Positions 26,209 through 35,027 of a stretch of 64,000 nucleotides of DNA are shown piece after piece. The translations under genes were made by a program, and so were the position numbers. Source of the stretch: Clostridium estertheticum (GTDB taxonomy: Bacteria; Bacillota; Clostridia; Clostridiales; Clostridiaceae); NCBI RefSeq assembly GCF_011065935.2, contig NZ_JAAMNH020000001.1:517001-581000 (forward strand), given 5' to 3'. The notes beneath the pieces are model-generated. The model did no database searches and was not told the origin of the DNA. It worked only from the letters and a program-made list of their open reading frames with translations. Within the stretch, counting starts at the first letter, position 1; each line of letters starts with the position of its first letter.

Positions 26209-26259
26209 TGGGGAATTTACAAGCCATGCCATTCTATCTGACTGATGAAGACTCCTAGT
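26209..26259 (+). pseudogene. N-terminal scrap of a second GH3 gene
   Basis: AAAAGGAG then GTG opens VGNLQAMPFYLTDEDS and a TAG. PFYL-(S/T)-DED is a common beginning of clostridial GH3 enzymes. Nothing of the rest of the gene follows. This is probably a deletion scar. Confidence 0.35.
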
Positions 26260-26305
26260 TATAAGCATAAACTCCATGTTGAAAACGTTTAAAAAGGAGG
26301 GATAA

Positions 26306-26472
26306 ATGTTTAAATAAATGAGCGATTCCTGACCCAGATTACCAGCAAAGCAACTGCCACGGATATTGAGAATTTAATGATAATGAATTATGTGTATGCT
26401 GTTACTGATTACTATAACAAATTAATATTAATAGAGAGAAATGACCTTGAAACAACTATTAATAATAAATAA
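26306..26472 (+). pseudogene. Small frameshifted gene, unknown
   Basis: AAAAAGGAGGG precedes ATGTTTAAATAA, which stops at once. One base later the frame reads NERFLTQITSKATATDIENL, MIMNYVYAVTDYYNKLILIE and RNDLETTINNK to a TAA at 26470. A single-base loss in the A/T run explains this. I do not recognise the family. The rest of 25926-26565 holds no convincing gene. Confidence 0.45.
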
Positions 26473-26565
26473 AATATTTTCGAAAAATTATAAAATATTA
26501 ACAAACTTATATTTTATTACACAGTTTGAAAAGTTACAAACTAACTCAATAGGGGGGGAAATATT

Positions 26566-27852
26566 ATGGAAACAATTAAAACACCTTTTCCGCGATTAGC
26601 TGCGGGTATCGTAATTGGTTTTGGGCTGATGATTATGGGGTTCCTGACCACTGGTGCACTATTGGTGCCACTCAAGGTTATGGCTATCGCTCCTAATGGT
26701 TACGCCTCATCCTATGGTCTGGTGGCAGGTGTAAGCGCAATTTTTGCTTTAATCGGTAACCCGATTGGTGGTGCCATCAGCGACCGAAGCACTGTGGCTT
26801 TTGGAAGACGCCGTCTTTGGATTTTACTGGGTTCGTTGATTGGCTCATTATGCATCATGTTCATTTTATTTTCGAAAACGATTTTAGGCGTTGTGATAGG
26901 ATGGTCAGCAGCACAGTTTTTCTTTAATTTTACCTGGGCGGCTTATACAGCTTTGATTCCCGATCAGGTTGAGGAATCCAAACGCGGTACAATGTCGGGT
27001 ATATTTGGCATTATTATGCCTGCTTTTATGACTGTAGGAATGATATTGATTAATGTCATTGTCCATGCTACCGATGCAGTTAAGTTCACCACGTTCGCAT
27101 GTATTAGCATTATCGGACCAATCATCAGCTTGTTTATTATAAAAGAAGGCAAGGTGGAATTCGTCAAAAAGAGCGATAATATATCCTTTGGTAAAAAGAT
27201 CAGCAAGGTTTTCCCAAGTCCTAAAAAATATCCTGAGTTTACATGGGCTTTGTTCTCAAAGTTCCTTCTGATGATGGGCTATTGCAGTATGTTTTATATA
27301 ACAGTTATGCTGGGTGGCCGTATGCATATGGATCCAGCACAGATAACATCCACTTACTCCATAATCATGATTTTGGGCTTTGCTTTTACTATTATTACCA
27401 GCCTTCTGGGTGGTATTTTATCAGACAAAATCAGAAAGCAAAAAATCTTTCTTTATATTTCTACCGTGATTATCACAATCGGTATTTTGATGTTCATTAT
27501 ACCAAACGTTAAGGTCTTTTTTATTGCAGCTATAGTGCTTAACATAGGTGGAGGCTGTTTTATGGCTGTAGATACGGCTATGGTTGCCCGTGTATTGCCC
27601 AATAAAGAGGATACTGCCAAGGACTTTGGACTCATGAACGTTGCCAATTGTCTACCACAATCGATAGTGCCTGCAATAGGACCGTTGCTACTTTTCATTG
27701 GAGGCTGGAACTTCTTTTATATATTCCTTGCGATCATGCCGATTATAGGTATATTCACCATTATGCCTATACCGGAAGTAGGTCATAAGCTGAAGTCCGA
27801 AAGAGAAGCGGAAACAAATATCCTTGCTGGTACGGTAGTTGAAACAGAATAA
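26566..27852 (+). CDS. Major facilitator superfamily transporter
   Basis: 428 residues behind AGGGGGGGAA, with about 12 hydrophobic segments. Between the second and third segments, GGAISDRSTVAFGRRRLWIL is the conserved MFS loop (D-x3-x-x-G-R-R). The second half repeats it as LGGILSDKIRKQK. This type resembles the glycoside or small organic solute importers found beside GH3 and esterase genes. It probably imports the island's substrate or exports a product. Specificity is unknown. Confidence 0.88.
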   Translation: METIKTPFPRLAAGIVIGFGLMIMGFLTTGALLVPLKVMAIAPNGYASSYGLVAGVSAIFALIGNPIGGAISDRSTVAFGRRRLWILLGSLIGSLCIMFILFSKTILGVVIGWSAAQFFFNFTWAAYTALIPDQVEESKRGTMSGIFGIIMPAFMTVGMILINVIVHATDAVKFTTFACISIIGPIISLFIIKEGKVEFVKKSDNISFGKKISKVFPSPKKYPEFTWALFSKFLLMMGYCSMFYITVMLGGRMHMDPAQITSTYSIIMILGFAFTIITSLLGGILSDKIRKQKIFLYISTVIITIGILMFIIPNVKVFFIAAIVLNIGGGCFMAVDTAMVARVLPNKEDTAKDFGLMNVANCLPQSIVPAIGPLLLFIGGWNFFYIFLAIMPIIGIFTIMPIPEVGHKLKSEREAETNILAGTVVETE

Positions 27853-27865
27853 GGAAGTAAGATAT

Positions 27866-28171
27866 ATGGTTCCTTCAGAAGCACAAACTACTGCTGGCGC
27901 TTACCGGAAACTTGTGGATGTTCTTGGAACCAAGTACGATGTTGTGGACCGCAAGGGAATCGACATGGTGGTCAAAAAGATTCTTCCACTCTTGAGCCCA
28001 CACAGCAACTTAGTGCCATGAGGACTTCAATGGGTTGGGATAATGCAGATGGAAGGCTTGCAAATAAAAATGAAATGACAAGGAGTTCTGATTATGATAG
28101 AGGCCGACTTGAAAGCAAGACGTGAAACCTCATCTCAGAATGCTGAACAAGTTGCTACTCAAAAAAATTAA
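27866..28171 (+). other. Degenerate coding debris downstream of the MFS gene
   Basis: MVPSEAQTTAGAYRKLVDVL then GTKYDVVDRKGIDMVVKKI runs to a stop at 28021. Frame changes follow. A 25-residue frame with its own AAGGAG (MIEADLKARRETSSQNAEQV, 28094-28171) ends just before a terminator. I do not recognise any of it. It looks like joined ends of lost genes. Confidence 0.35.
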
Positions 28172-28180
28172 ACAATTTGG

Positions 28181-28212
28181 TCCGTGGGGCCTTTTGCCCC
28201 ACGGAGTTTTTG
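28181..28212 (+). terminator. Strong Rho-independent terminator
   Basis: TCCGTGGGGC pairs perfectly with GCCCCACGGA around CTTTT, then GTTTTTG. It ends the MFS transcript. Confidence 0.88.
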
Positions 28213-28229
28213 TATTGAAAGGGTTGATA

Positions 28230-28396
28230 AATAGCCCGGCAGACATAATTACGAGATACTTCCAAAATATGAGAAAATTGTGTTTGGTATGTTAGATATG
28301 ATGCACGCTTTTCTTGACAGCATGGGTGTACTGCCACAGGCCGAGGACCGCGTGCTTGAGGTTATCGAATTTGTAAAAAGGACGCTGAAAGCGTAG
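28230..28396 (+). pseudogene. C-terminal remnant of an alpha/beta hydrolase
   Basis: The frame HNYEILPKYEKIVFGMLDMM then HAFLDSMGVLPQAEDRVLEV ends at a TAG at 28394-28396. It aligns by eye with the end of the esterase at 18643 (HGFADQIGVIPQAEDCMKEI), including the catalytic His. Nothing upstream of the last ~50 residues survives. It shows that a second esterase of the same family once lay here. Confidence 0.6.
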
Positions 28397-28444
28397 TTTA
28401 AAGGAGTGCTGAGAATTAAAAACATAATATTGGAGGTAAAAAGG

Positions 28445-30004
28445 ATGGTAAAAAAATTTTTATTTGATGAATTACCTGTTGTTCAGACAAAAGCAGGTCA
28501 ATTAAAAGGTTATTTTTATGACGGGATTTATATTTTCAAAGGAATTCCTTATGCACAGGCAAAAAGGTTTCAGATGCCAGAGGAAGTAACTCCATGGGAA
28601 GGCATCAAGGATGCTACGTCTTATGGATATGTATGTCCACTTATGGAACAGGATCGTCCAGGTGCAGAATTGATGGTGCCACACCGTTACTGGCTTCAGG
28701 ATGAAAATTGCCAGAATCTTAATATCTGGACGAAAGCTCTTGATGAGAATGCTAAAAAGCCAGTTTTAATATGGCTCCACGGTGGCGGATTCACTGCTGG
28801 ATCATCCATTGAACAGGTAGCATATGACGGTTTTAATATGAGTCAACTTGGGGACGTAGTGGTAGTGAGTGTGAATCACCGTCTCAATATCCTTGGATAT
28901 ATGGATCTTTCACCTTTTAGAGAGAAATATAAAAATTCCCAGAATTCCGGTCATGCTGATCTTGTAGCATCTTTGAAATGGGTTCACGAAAACATAGCCC
29001 AATTTGGCGGAGACCCTGAAAATGTTACACTGTTCGGACAGTCTGGCGGCGGTATGAAAATTACCGGTCTGATGCAGATACCGGATGCGGATGGACTCTT
29101 CCATAAGGGAATTGTTATGAGCGGAATTGACGATGGTAAGCTGATGCCTCAACCACATGGAGATGGAAGAATGATTGTAACAGCCATGTTGGAAGAAATG
29201 GGGCTTTCAGAAAATGAAGTGGAAGCTCTAGAAACACTTCCTTACCATGAACTGGTAAAAACTTATGGCAAGGTATGTCCGATGGTTATGCAAAAGGGCG
29301 GCTATATGGGCTGTGCGCCAATGAAAAATGATTATTATTATGGAGAGCCTCTCATACATGGATTTACAGAACATGCAAAAACAATTCCACTGATGGTAGG
29401 CTCTGTATTTGGTGAGTTTGCATTTAAACCAATGCCTTTTAATAAATATGAGCTTTCTGATGAGGAGGAAAAAGCAATCCTTGGTCAGCGTTATGGCCAG
29501 CATGCACAGGAGCTTACAGATTTGTTTGTCAAAGCTTATCCTGACAAGAAAGCAGTTGATTTATTGACGCTTGACAGGATTTTCCGTATGCCTTCCAAGG
29601 CACTGGCAAAACTGCAGGCAGAAGGAGGAAAGGCTCCTGCGTACCTGTATCATTTCACTCTGGAATTTCCTTATGCGTATGGAAAGGCAGCTTGGCATTG
29701 TTCAGACATTCCTTTTGTCTTCCATAATTCAGATAAAGTTGAAATCTGTAATATTGATGGCGTTTCAGATGAACTGGAAGAAAAGATTTTCCAAGCGGTC
29801 ATCCATTTTGCACATACCGGTAATCCAAATCACCCAGGGCTACCTGAGTGGCAAGCTGTGAAACCAGAAGACGAGCCTACCATGATTTTTGACCGAGATT
29901 GCAAGATCTGTCATAATTATGATGATGAATTGATAAAGTTGTATGATGAAGTAAGTGGTCCTATTAGCCTTGCCGATTTATTCTCGCAGGACGTTCAGCA
30001 TTAA
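28445..30004 (+). CDS. Type B carboxylesterase
   Basis: 519 residues from the ATG at 28445, behind TTGGAGG; the frame opens at 28406 without a ribosome site. The type-B fold is clear: FKGIPYAQAKRF, QNLNIWTKAL, WLHGGGFTAGS (oxyanion hole), the nucleophile in FGQSGGGMK (Gln replaces the commoner Glu of GESAGG), and the catalytic His in AWHCSDIPFVFHN. It hydrolyses esters, typically aromatic or short-chain. The enzyme looks complete and may substitute for the amber-interrupted esterase upstream. Confidence 0.92.
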   Translation: MVKKFLFDELPVVQTKAGQLKGYFYDGIYIFKGIPYAQAKRFQMPEEVTPWEGIKDATSYGYVCPLMEQDRPGAELMVPHRYWLQDENCQNLNIWTKALDENAKKPVLIWLHGGGFTAGSSIEQVAYDGFNMSQLGDVVVVSVNHRLNILGYMDLSPFREKYKNSQNSGHADLVASLKWVHENIAQFGGDPENVTLFGQSGGGMKITGLMQIPDADGLFHKGIVMSGIDDGKLMPQPHGDGRMIVTAMLEEMGLSENEVEALETLPYHELVKTYGKVCPMVMQKGGYMGCAPMKNDYYYGEPLIHGFTEHAKTIPLMVGSVFGEFAFKPMPFNKYELSDEEEKAILGQRYGQHAQELTDLFVKAYPDKKAVDLLTLDRIFRMPSKALAKLQAEGGKAPAYLYHFTLEFPYAYGKAAWHCSDIPFVFHNSDKVEICNIDGVSDELEEKIFQAVIHFAHTGNPNHPGLPEWQAVKPEDEPTMIFDRDCKICHNYDDELIKLYDEVSGPISLADLFSQDVQH

Positions 30005-30155
30005 GAAGTTAGTACATGAGGTTACATTGCTTGGGCGTTATGATCTTATAAAGGAATATGATCACGTTTATATCTCAAAGGTATTCTCTTTTTATAAGGC
30101 ACCGGAAAATCTCATTGACTATAAAAATATAACAATTTCTAATAAATACAAATGA
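30003..30155 (+). other. Unrecognised coding scrap after the carboxylesterase
   Basis: KKLVHEVTLLGRYDLIKEYD then HVYISKVFSFYKAPENLIDY overlaps the carboxylesterase stop in another frame and ends at 30155. It has no ribosome site. It reads like the end of a protein, but I cannot place it. 30160-30340 shows only AT-rich DNA. Confidence 0.3.
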
Positions 30156-30349
30156 ATAATTTATATTCTTCATTTTAAGCCTTTTAGTATCATACATGTA
30201 TATAAAGCATCACAAAATAACAATATTATAAAAGAATAAATGACAAGAATACATTTTCTCTTAACTTAAGTGTGATGTGCTTTTATGTAAAATAGTATTT
30301 ATGCATATTAGAATTATTTTTCAAAAACACATATGGACACGTCTTACCT

Positions 30350-30557
30350 TTGATTACCGCAACTTAGGATAGGGCACCGACAACGGTGAACCGAGTTTGG
30401 GAAAGCTTTGACCCGGAAACGGAAAATATGAAGCTACCAAAACTAAAACCCGGGCAGTAGGGGTTAAGTAGAGGGAAATTTAAAGTATTGGCTACGCTCG
30501 TAGATGCCTAGGTGTTATGGCTTTCGGACAGGGGTTCGACACCCCTCGCCTCCACCA
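30350..30557 (+). ncRNA. ssrA: tmRNA (ssrA) 3' part; 5' half not found
   Basis: Bases 30486-30557 match the conserved 3' end of tmRNA: GGCTACGCTCGTAGATGCC, CTTTCGGACA, a T-arm AGGGG-TTCGACA-CCCCT, and CGCCTCCACCA. Upstream, small hairpins such as CACCG-ACAA-CGGTG and the blocks CCCGG/CCGGG could be tmRNA pseudoknots back to ~30350. I cannot find the complementary 5' acceptor strand (GGGGGCG), the resume codon or a tag ending ALAA-stop upstream. Either the gene is truncated here by an insertion, or the rest is too divergent to see. Confidence 0.6.
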
Positions 30558-30755
30558 TACATAAACAACAATTTTGATACAATGGAAAACCCTTGAATTC
30601 AGGGGTTTTTGTTGTTTTTTGGGCAAAATGCAAGCTAGAATTTGAGACTGAAAGCACGAAAACTTGGATCGAATTGAAATAAATGCACACCCCCTATGAA
30701 ATTTAGTGTAGGGGGTGTGCATTTTTAGTAGGGGGTGTGCACTTTTTAGCGGAAA
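30558..30755. repeat. Repeated module, copy 1 (after the tmRNA 3' end)
   Basis: The order is TACATAAACAA, TTTTGATACAATGG, the terminator, then a perfect 16-bp inverted repeat AAATGCACACCCCCTA (30681-30696) / TAGGGGGTGTGCATTT (30709-30724), and a third GGGGGTGTGCAC followed by TTTTTAGCGGAA. The same order returns at 37441 and 42695. Confidence 0.85.
30586..30620 (+). terminator. tmRNA terminator, repeated-module copy 1
   Basis: AAAACCCTTGAATTCAGGGG then TTTTTGTTGTTTTTT is a stem-loop with a T-run. The same sequence recurs at ~37471, 42739 and 49020. Confidence 0.8.
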
Positions 30756-30845
30756 TAGAAAGCTAGTGTTTTAGGGACTTTGAGTATAATTACGAAATAA
30801 ATGCAGCAATTCTCTCACCAATCATTATCTGATAGAAAATTTAGC

Positions 30846-31789
30846 CTACTCAACATTGTTTTCTGTTATTGTTGATCTTTTCATACTGTAGTGAGTAGTT
30901 TTGCGAGTCGCATTATCATCAACTACCTGAATATTGCTGCGTCTTGTTTTTTTCAACTGAACTTTATCAAATAATTCCTGTGAAATAATAGGAAAGTGGC
31001 AGTCTATTGCTAAATATTTCTGGAAGTCACCTTTGTTGATTATTCTTTTATTGTTAGGATATTCAAGGCCGTAAGTTTTCCAACCACCACATTGCCCGTG
31101 TATTTTTCATTTGACAGCATTGTATCAATTGTACGCTTAGCCCAATGTTCTTTGCCTGTTGGAGACTTTATACATTTTTCTTCAAGGTAACGAATTATTG
31201 CTAGAATGCTATATCCATTAAGATATAACTCATAAATTTTTTGTACTACTTTGGATTGATCTTCATCTATAACAATATTTCCATCAGAAGCATTAATATA
31301 GCCATAACACTTGCGATTATAAAATTTTGAGTTTCCGGTCTCAAAGCCACGCTGAATACCCCACCTAATATTTTGGCTTCTTGATTCACTATCAGCTTGT
31401 GCCACTGCGTTGAGAATGGATAATAGAAAAGTCTTACTTGTCTCTGAAATATTAATGTTTTCAACCTCAAAGTGCACATCAATAAGTAGGCTATGCAATT
31501 TATTTATCACATCTAGTGTATCCACTGTATTGCGTCCAAAGCGACTTACTGATTTGGTAATTATTAAGTCAATTTTGTGGTCATAGCAATCTGAGAGCAT
31601 TCTTTGGAATTCTACCCTGTCGGTAGTATTTTTCCCGGATTTAATATCTGCATATATATCAACCAGTTCCCAATCAAGGTGCCGCTTAACCATCTGCTTA
31701 TATTGGTGGATTTGGTTGTTAAGGCTTTCTATTTGATCAGCATGCGCCGTGCTGACTCTGCAGTATATTGCTACCTTTACTTTTAGCAT
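30846..31789 (-). pseudogene. Serine recombinase copy 1, single frameshift
   Basis: Starting at 31789, KVAIYCRVSTAHADQIESLN is the resolvase catalytic domain with the active-site Ser in CRVSTAHADQ. SRFGRNTVDTLDVI and the recombinase domain (YLNGYSILAIIRYLEEKCI then KRTIDTMLSNEKYTGNVVVG) follow. The frame stops at 31040. Adding one A in the A-run after VVVG restores KTYGLEYPNNKRIINKGDFQ and RRSNIQVVDDN to a TAG at 30846. No zinc ribbon follows, so the C-terminus is also short. It is the best-preserved of three related copies (also 37700 and 47870), all minus strand. Confidence 0.82.
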
Positions 31790-32134
31790 GAGAGGTATTC
31801 TCTCAATTTTTGTGACTTTTCTTTCATTACTAATAATCGCATCATTCCTTTAAAAGAATTGAAAAGATAAAATTTTCCTACTCACATGTATCTCATATGA
31901 AAATTTCATCCAATATAATGATTATTGCCAAAATGTATTAAAATAATTAGCCTAACCATCTCACTTCGGAATTAGATTTATATTTAGGCTATGTTAAAGA
32001 GTAGTGATGAAAATCATACACACCAATTATAGCCAATATTATCCTTTTGTTGTATAATGGTGTTAATTCAGACTTGTAAAAAAAGACGAAGTGGAGATAA
32101 TATGCAACAAATAGTAATTTGAAGGGGTGTTGTT

Positions 32135-32395
32135 ATGGGAGAATTATCAAAACTATCTAATATTGGAAAAGAAGTTGAAAGTCAGTTAAATATAATAGGT
32201 ATATTTACTTATGATCAATTAAAAGATATTGGCACAGAACAAGCGTGGCTGAAAATACAAGAAGTTGATGCTTCTGCGTGTATTCATAGATTATTAGCAC
32301 TGGAAGGTGCAATTCAAGGGGTTAGGAAAACAGCCTTACCACAGGAACGAAAAGCAGAACTAAAAGATTTTTATAATTGGCATAAATGTAAATAG
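32135..32395 (+). CDS. TfoX C-terminal-domain protein
   Basis: 86 residues behind GAAGGGG. LSNIGKEVESQLNIIGIFTY, then QAWLKIQEVDASACIHRLLA and LEGAIQGVRK, is the helix-hairpin-rich TfoX_C domain alone, lacking the N-terminal TfoX/Sxy domain. Full-length relatives regulate competence genes in proteobacteria. In Firmicutes the stand-alone domain has no settled role. It stands alone, and 31790-32134 upstream holds only AT-rich DNA with a probable promoter near 32050. Confidence 0.82.
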   Translation: MGELSKLSNIGKEVESQLNIIGIFTYDQLKDIGTEQAWLKIQEVDASACIHRLLALEGAIQGVRKTALPQERKAELKDFYNWHKCK

Positions 32396-32588
32396 TAATT
32401 TGTCATTGAGTTAAACATAAATTTCTTACAGTGCAATGTATCATAATAAACAATTTGTAAAAAATTCTAAAAATTGCAACTCGATCAGTGTCATTGATGT
32501 GCCAACTGTGTGTTGGACTAGATGTGGTAATTTTATATATGATATAGTATGATTTATAAAAAATATAACTGAAAAAGAGGTATAAATT

Positions 32589-32999
32589 ATGATAAAACCA
32601 ATTATAAAAGACATATTGTTTTTAGAACAAAAATCAGAAGATGCAACTAAAAATGATATAGCAGTAATTGATGATTTAGTAGATACATTAAGAGCAAACT
32701 TAGAGTATTGTGTTGGATTGGCTGGGAACATGATTGGAGTAAAAAAACGTATATTGGTATTTACTGTAGTCAACCTTATTATACCTATGATAAATCCAGT
32801 TATATTAAAGAAAGAAAAGCTTTATGAAACAGAAGAGAGTTGTTTATCTTTAATTGGCTTTAGAAAAACAAATAGATATGAAAAGATAGAAGTGGAGTAT
32901 CTTGATAGAAATTTTAAGAAGCAAAAGCAAGTGTTTACTGGATTTATAGCACAAATAATTCAACATGAAATGGATCATTTTGAAGGTATAATAATCTAA
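32589..32999 (+). CDS. Peptide deformylase-like protein
   Basis: 136 residues behind AAAAAGAGG. The three deformylase motifs are present in altered form: CVGLAGNMIG (usual GxGLAAxQ, with Asn in place of Gln), EESCLS (usual EGCLS) and QHEMDHFEG (HExDH). The metal Cys and both His remain, so a metal enzyme is likely. The GLAxNMIG version is known in a clostridial type III-like subgroup. It is probably a second, specialised deformylase rather than the housekeeping one, since it sits in accessory DNA. Confidence 0.8.
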   Translation: MIKPIIKDILFLEQKSEDATKNDIAVIDDLVDTLRANLEYCVGLAGNMIGVKKRILVFTVVNLIIPMINPVILKKEKLYETEESCLSLIGFRKTNRYEKIEVEYLDRNFKKQKQVFTGFIAQIIQHEMDHFEGIII

Positions 33000-33183
33000 T
33001 TGAATAATTAAAATATGAAGTAATTATTAGCCTAGAGGTCATTGAGAACCATGTGAGTTTGATAAGTGAGGTTTTCCTCTGATCATTAATTAATAATGAT
33101 TAGGGCTACTGTTATTTAGAAACATAGTATATACTTGATTTGAAGAGAAATAGGTATTTTAAAAAAGAAAGAGAGTGAAAAGA

Positions 33184-33444
33184 ATGGAAAAATTTTTTAA
33201 AGCAATAGAGGAAAAGATAAGAAAGTCAGGATATCCTGGAGAAGTCAGTGGCGAAGAAATCTACGCTGAAATAAGTGATGAGGCCGAGGATCAAGAAGAA
33301 GGAAGTTACTTATTCATGAAGAAGCAAAATGATAATATCATGTTCGAGTACAGAGTGGATATTTTAGAGGACAATATTAATTTAGCAACCCTCACGATAC
33401 ATACATCAGAGAGAAATTACTTTATTGATTTTGATGCTGAGTAG
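33184..33444 (+). CDS. Small acidic hypothetical protein
   Basis: 86 residues, MEKFFKAIEEKIRKSGYPGE then VSGEEIYAEISDEAEDQEEG, ending NYFIDFDAE. GAAAGAGAGTG precedes it; an alternative GTG lies at 33175. It is strongly acidic and soluble, with a probable helix followed by strands. I do not recognise a characterised family. Confidence 0.6.
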   Translation: MEKFFKAIEEKIRKSGYPGEVSGEEIYAEISDEAEDQEEGSYLFMKKQNDNIMFEYRVDILEDNINLATLTIHTSERNYFIDFDAE

Positions 33445-33526
33445 ATAGACGTATTGGGGATGAAGTATGTTACTGGTAAAATAAAATTGGATTTTAAGAA
33501 TTTTTGTGATTTTTTAATTAAGAAAT

Positions 33527-33658
33527 AAATTTGTTGATAATAACTATGGTGTGATTACACTGGAAGGAAACTTATTTCCAGTTAGAAAGCCTAGCGACAG
33601 GTATAGAAATAATAATATTGAAGCAATAACAAAAAGAAATTCTGAAATTTTTGCATAA
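33527..33658 (+). other. Unrecognised coding scrap
   Basis: An open frame without a start reads KFVDNNYGVITLEGNLFPVR then KPSDRYRNNNIEAITKRNSE to a TAA. It looks like the end of a real protein, but I cannot place it. The rest of 33445-33851 holds only the terminator below. Confidence 0.3.
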
Positions 33659-33742
33659 ATTTAAAGACAAATTCCAATTTGTAGAGCTGAATTAACATGA
33701 TTTTAGACGCAATTATTTCACATTTTTCATATATTAAGTAAT

Positions 33743-33768
33743 AAAGGCAGCCTTGAGAGGTTGCCTTT
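33743..33768 (+). terminator. Hairpin upstream of the DUF262 remnant
   Basis: AAAGGCAGCC and GGTTGCCTTT pair with minor mismatch, then CAATTTC. Probably the terminator of a lost upstream gene. Confidence 0.6.
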
Positions 33769-33851
33769 CAATTTCAACATTATTCTTAAACAGAGCCTTT
33801 ATTTAACATAAAAACCTTTGATTTTAAAGAGTCATCATAAAAAATGGCTGG

Positions 33852-34970
33852 GTGGAAGATGACCTGGCGATGGATAATATATCATTGCTACATTCAAAAC
33901 TTACCAGCGATGAGATAATAAACTATTTTGAAGTAAGCGCCGATTCGATTGACAGCGTTCTGGATATCTTTGTGCGCGTTAATTCCGGCGGTACGGTCTT
34001 ATCTAAGAGTGACCTTTTGTTTTCAACTATTATTTCTCACTGGGATAAGGCAAGAGACGAAATCGATAAACTGCTAGCTGAAATAAATAAGATCGGAGAA
34101 GGATATAAATTTACAAATGATTTTGTAATGCGTACTTGCCTCTATCTATTAGATATGTCTGTAACTTTAAAAGTTGAGACCTTCAAAAGGGATAGCGTAT
34201 TAAAAATAAAAGATAATTGGGCAGCAATCAGTACCTCTGTAAAAGATACTGTACATTTGTTAAATGAATTTGGATTTAACTCTAATAACATAATTTCTTA
34301 TGTTGCAATAACGCCTATTGTTTATTATAAGTATAAAGGCGGTGCCTTTGACACTGGCAGTAAATCAGAATTAAGAAAATATATTGTAATGGCACAAGTT
34401 AAACAGATCTTTGGTGCAGCAACTAATTCGGCTCTTGCAAATATTAGAGAAGCACTTAAGATTTCGCCATCTGATTCGTTCAAAATGAGCTACTTAACAA
34501 ATGTGCGCTTTACAGGCGATAGAAGCTTGCGGTATACAGCGGATGAGATCGATGCGTTGTTTGACACGTTTGGGATTGGTGCTTATACATTTATGCTTTT
34601 ATCTCTGCTGTACCCGAATTTGAAATATAGTCAAAAAGGCTTCCATCAAGACCATATGCATCCACATACAGGATTTGAGGAAGAAAAGATCAAGGACCTA
34701 GTTTTACCGGATGGTATTGTTATTGATGATGACAGAAAAGTTGAATGGTGCCGTAGAAGAAATACTCTCGCAAATCTTCAATTGCTTGAAGGTAGAGAAA
34801 ACGAAAGTAAAAATGCTATGCCTTTAGTGGACTGGTTAAAGATTCCGGAGAACAGTGATAATGTTAAATATCTGCCTACTTTTGTTTCTTGTGAATTAGC
34901 ACATTTTGAGGAGTTCATGGAAAAAAGGCAGAAATTAATGAGTGACGCATTAAAAGCAATCCTATTGTAA
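33852..34970 (+). CDS. DUF262 (GmrS-like) protein, N-terminally truncated
   Basis: 372 residues from a GTG at 33852 with GGGTGG before it. FVRVNSGGTVLSKSDLLFST is the conserved late part of the DUF262 family, related to the GmrSD/Type IV restriction and other ParB/Srx-fold nucleases. HQDHMHPHTGFEE and CRRRNTLANLQLLEGRENES resemble the C-terminal DUF1524-like His-Asn region. The N-terminal DUF262 core with its DGQQR motif is missing, and a hairpin lies immediately upstream. The frame is long and undamaged, so the truncation was clean. Intact relatives cut modified phage DNA. Confidence 0.65.
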   Translation: MEDDLAMDNISLLHSKLTSDEIINYFEVSADSIDSVLDIFVRVNSGGTVLSKSDLLFSTIISHWDKARDEIDKLLAEINKIGEGYKFTNDFVMRTCLYLLDMSVTLKVETFKRDSVLKIKDNWAAISTSVKDTVHLLNEFGFNSNNIISYVAITPIVYYKYKGGAFDTGSKSELRKYIVMAQVKQIFGAATNSALANIREALKISPSDSFKMSYLTNVRFTGDRSLRYTADEIDALFDTFGIGAYTFMLLSLLYPNLKYSQKGFHQDHMHPHTGFEEEKIKDLVLPDGIVIDDDRKVEWCRRRNTLANLQLLEGRENESKNAMPLVDWLKIPENSDNVKYLPTFVSCELAHFEEFMEKRQKLMSDALKAILL

Positions 34971-35027
34971 TTATGAACAATTGTGTACCGTGAGGAATTA
35001 GTTTCATTGAAGGAGGAAGAAATATAC

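Noticed and set aside
26015..26245. 76-residue open frame MLWRDIACFDKINKINKYG
   Set aside because: No ribosome site, no family resemblance, and it overlaps a better-supported GH3 start scar. Treated as chance.
30350..30557. Group I intron inside tmRNA, as reported for some clostridia
   Set aside because: Those introns interrupt the T-loop. Here the T-loop TTCGACA is uninterrupted and no group I core is evident upstream.
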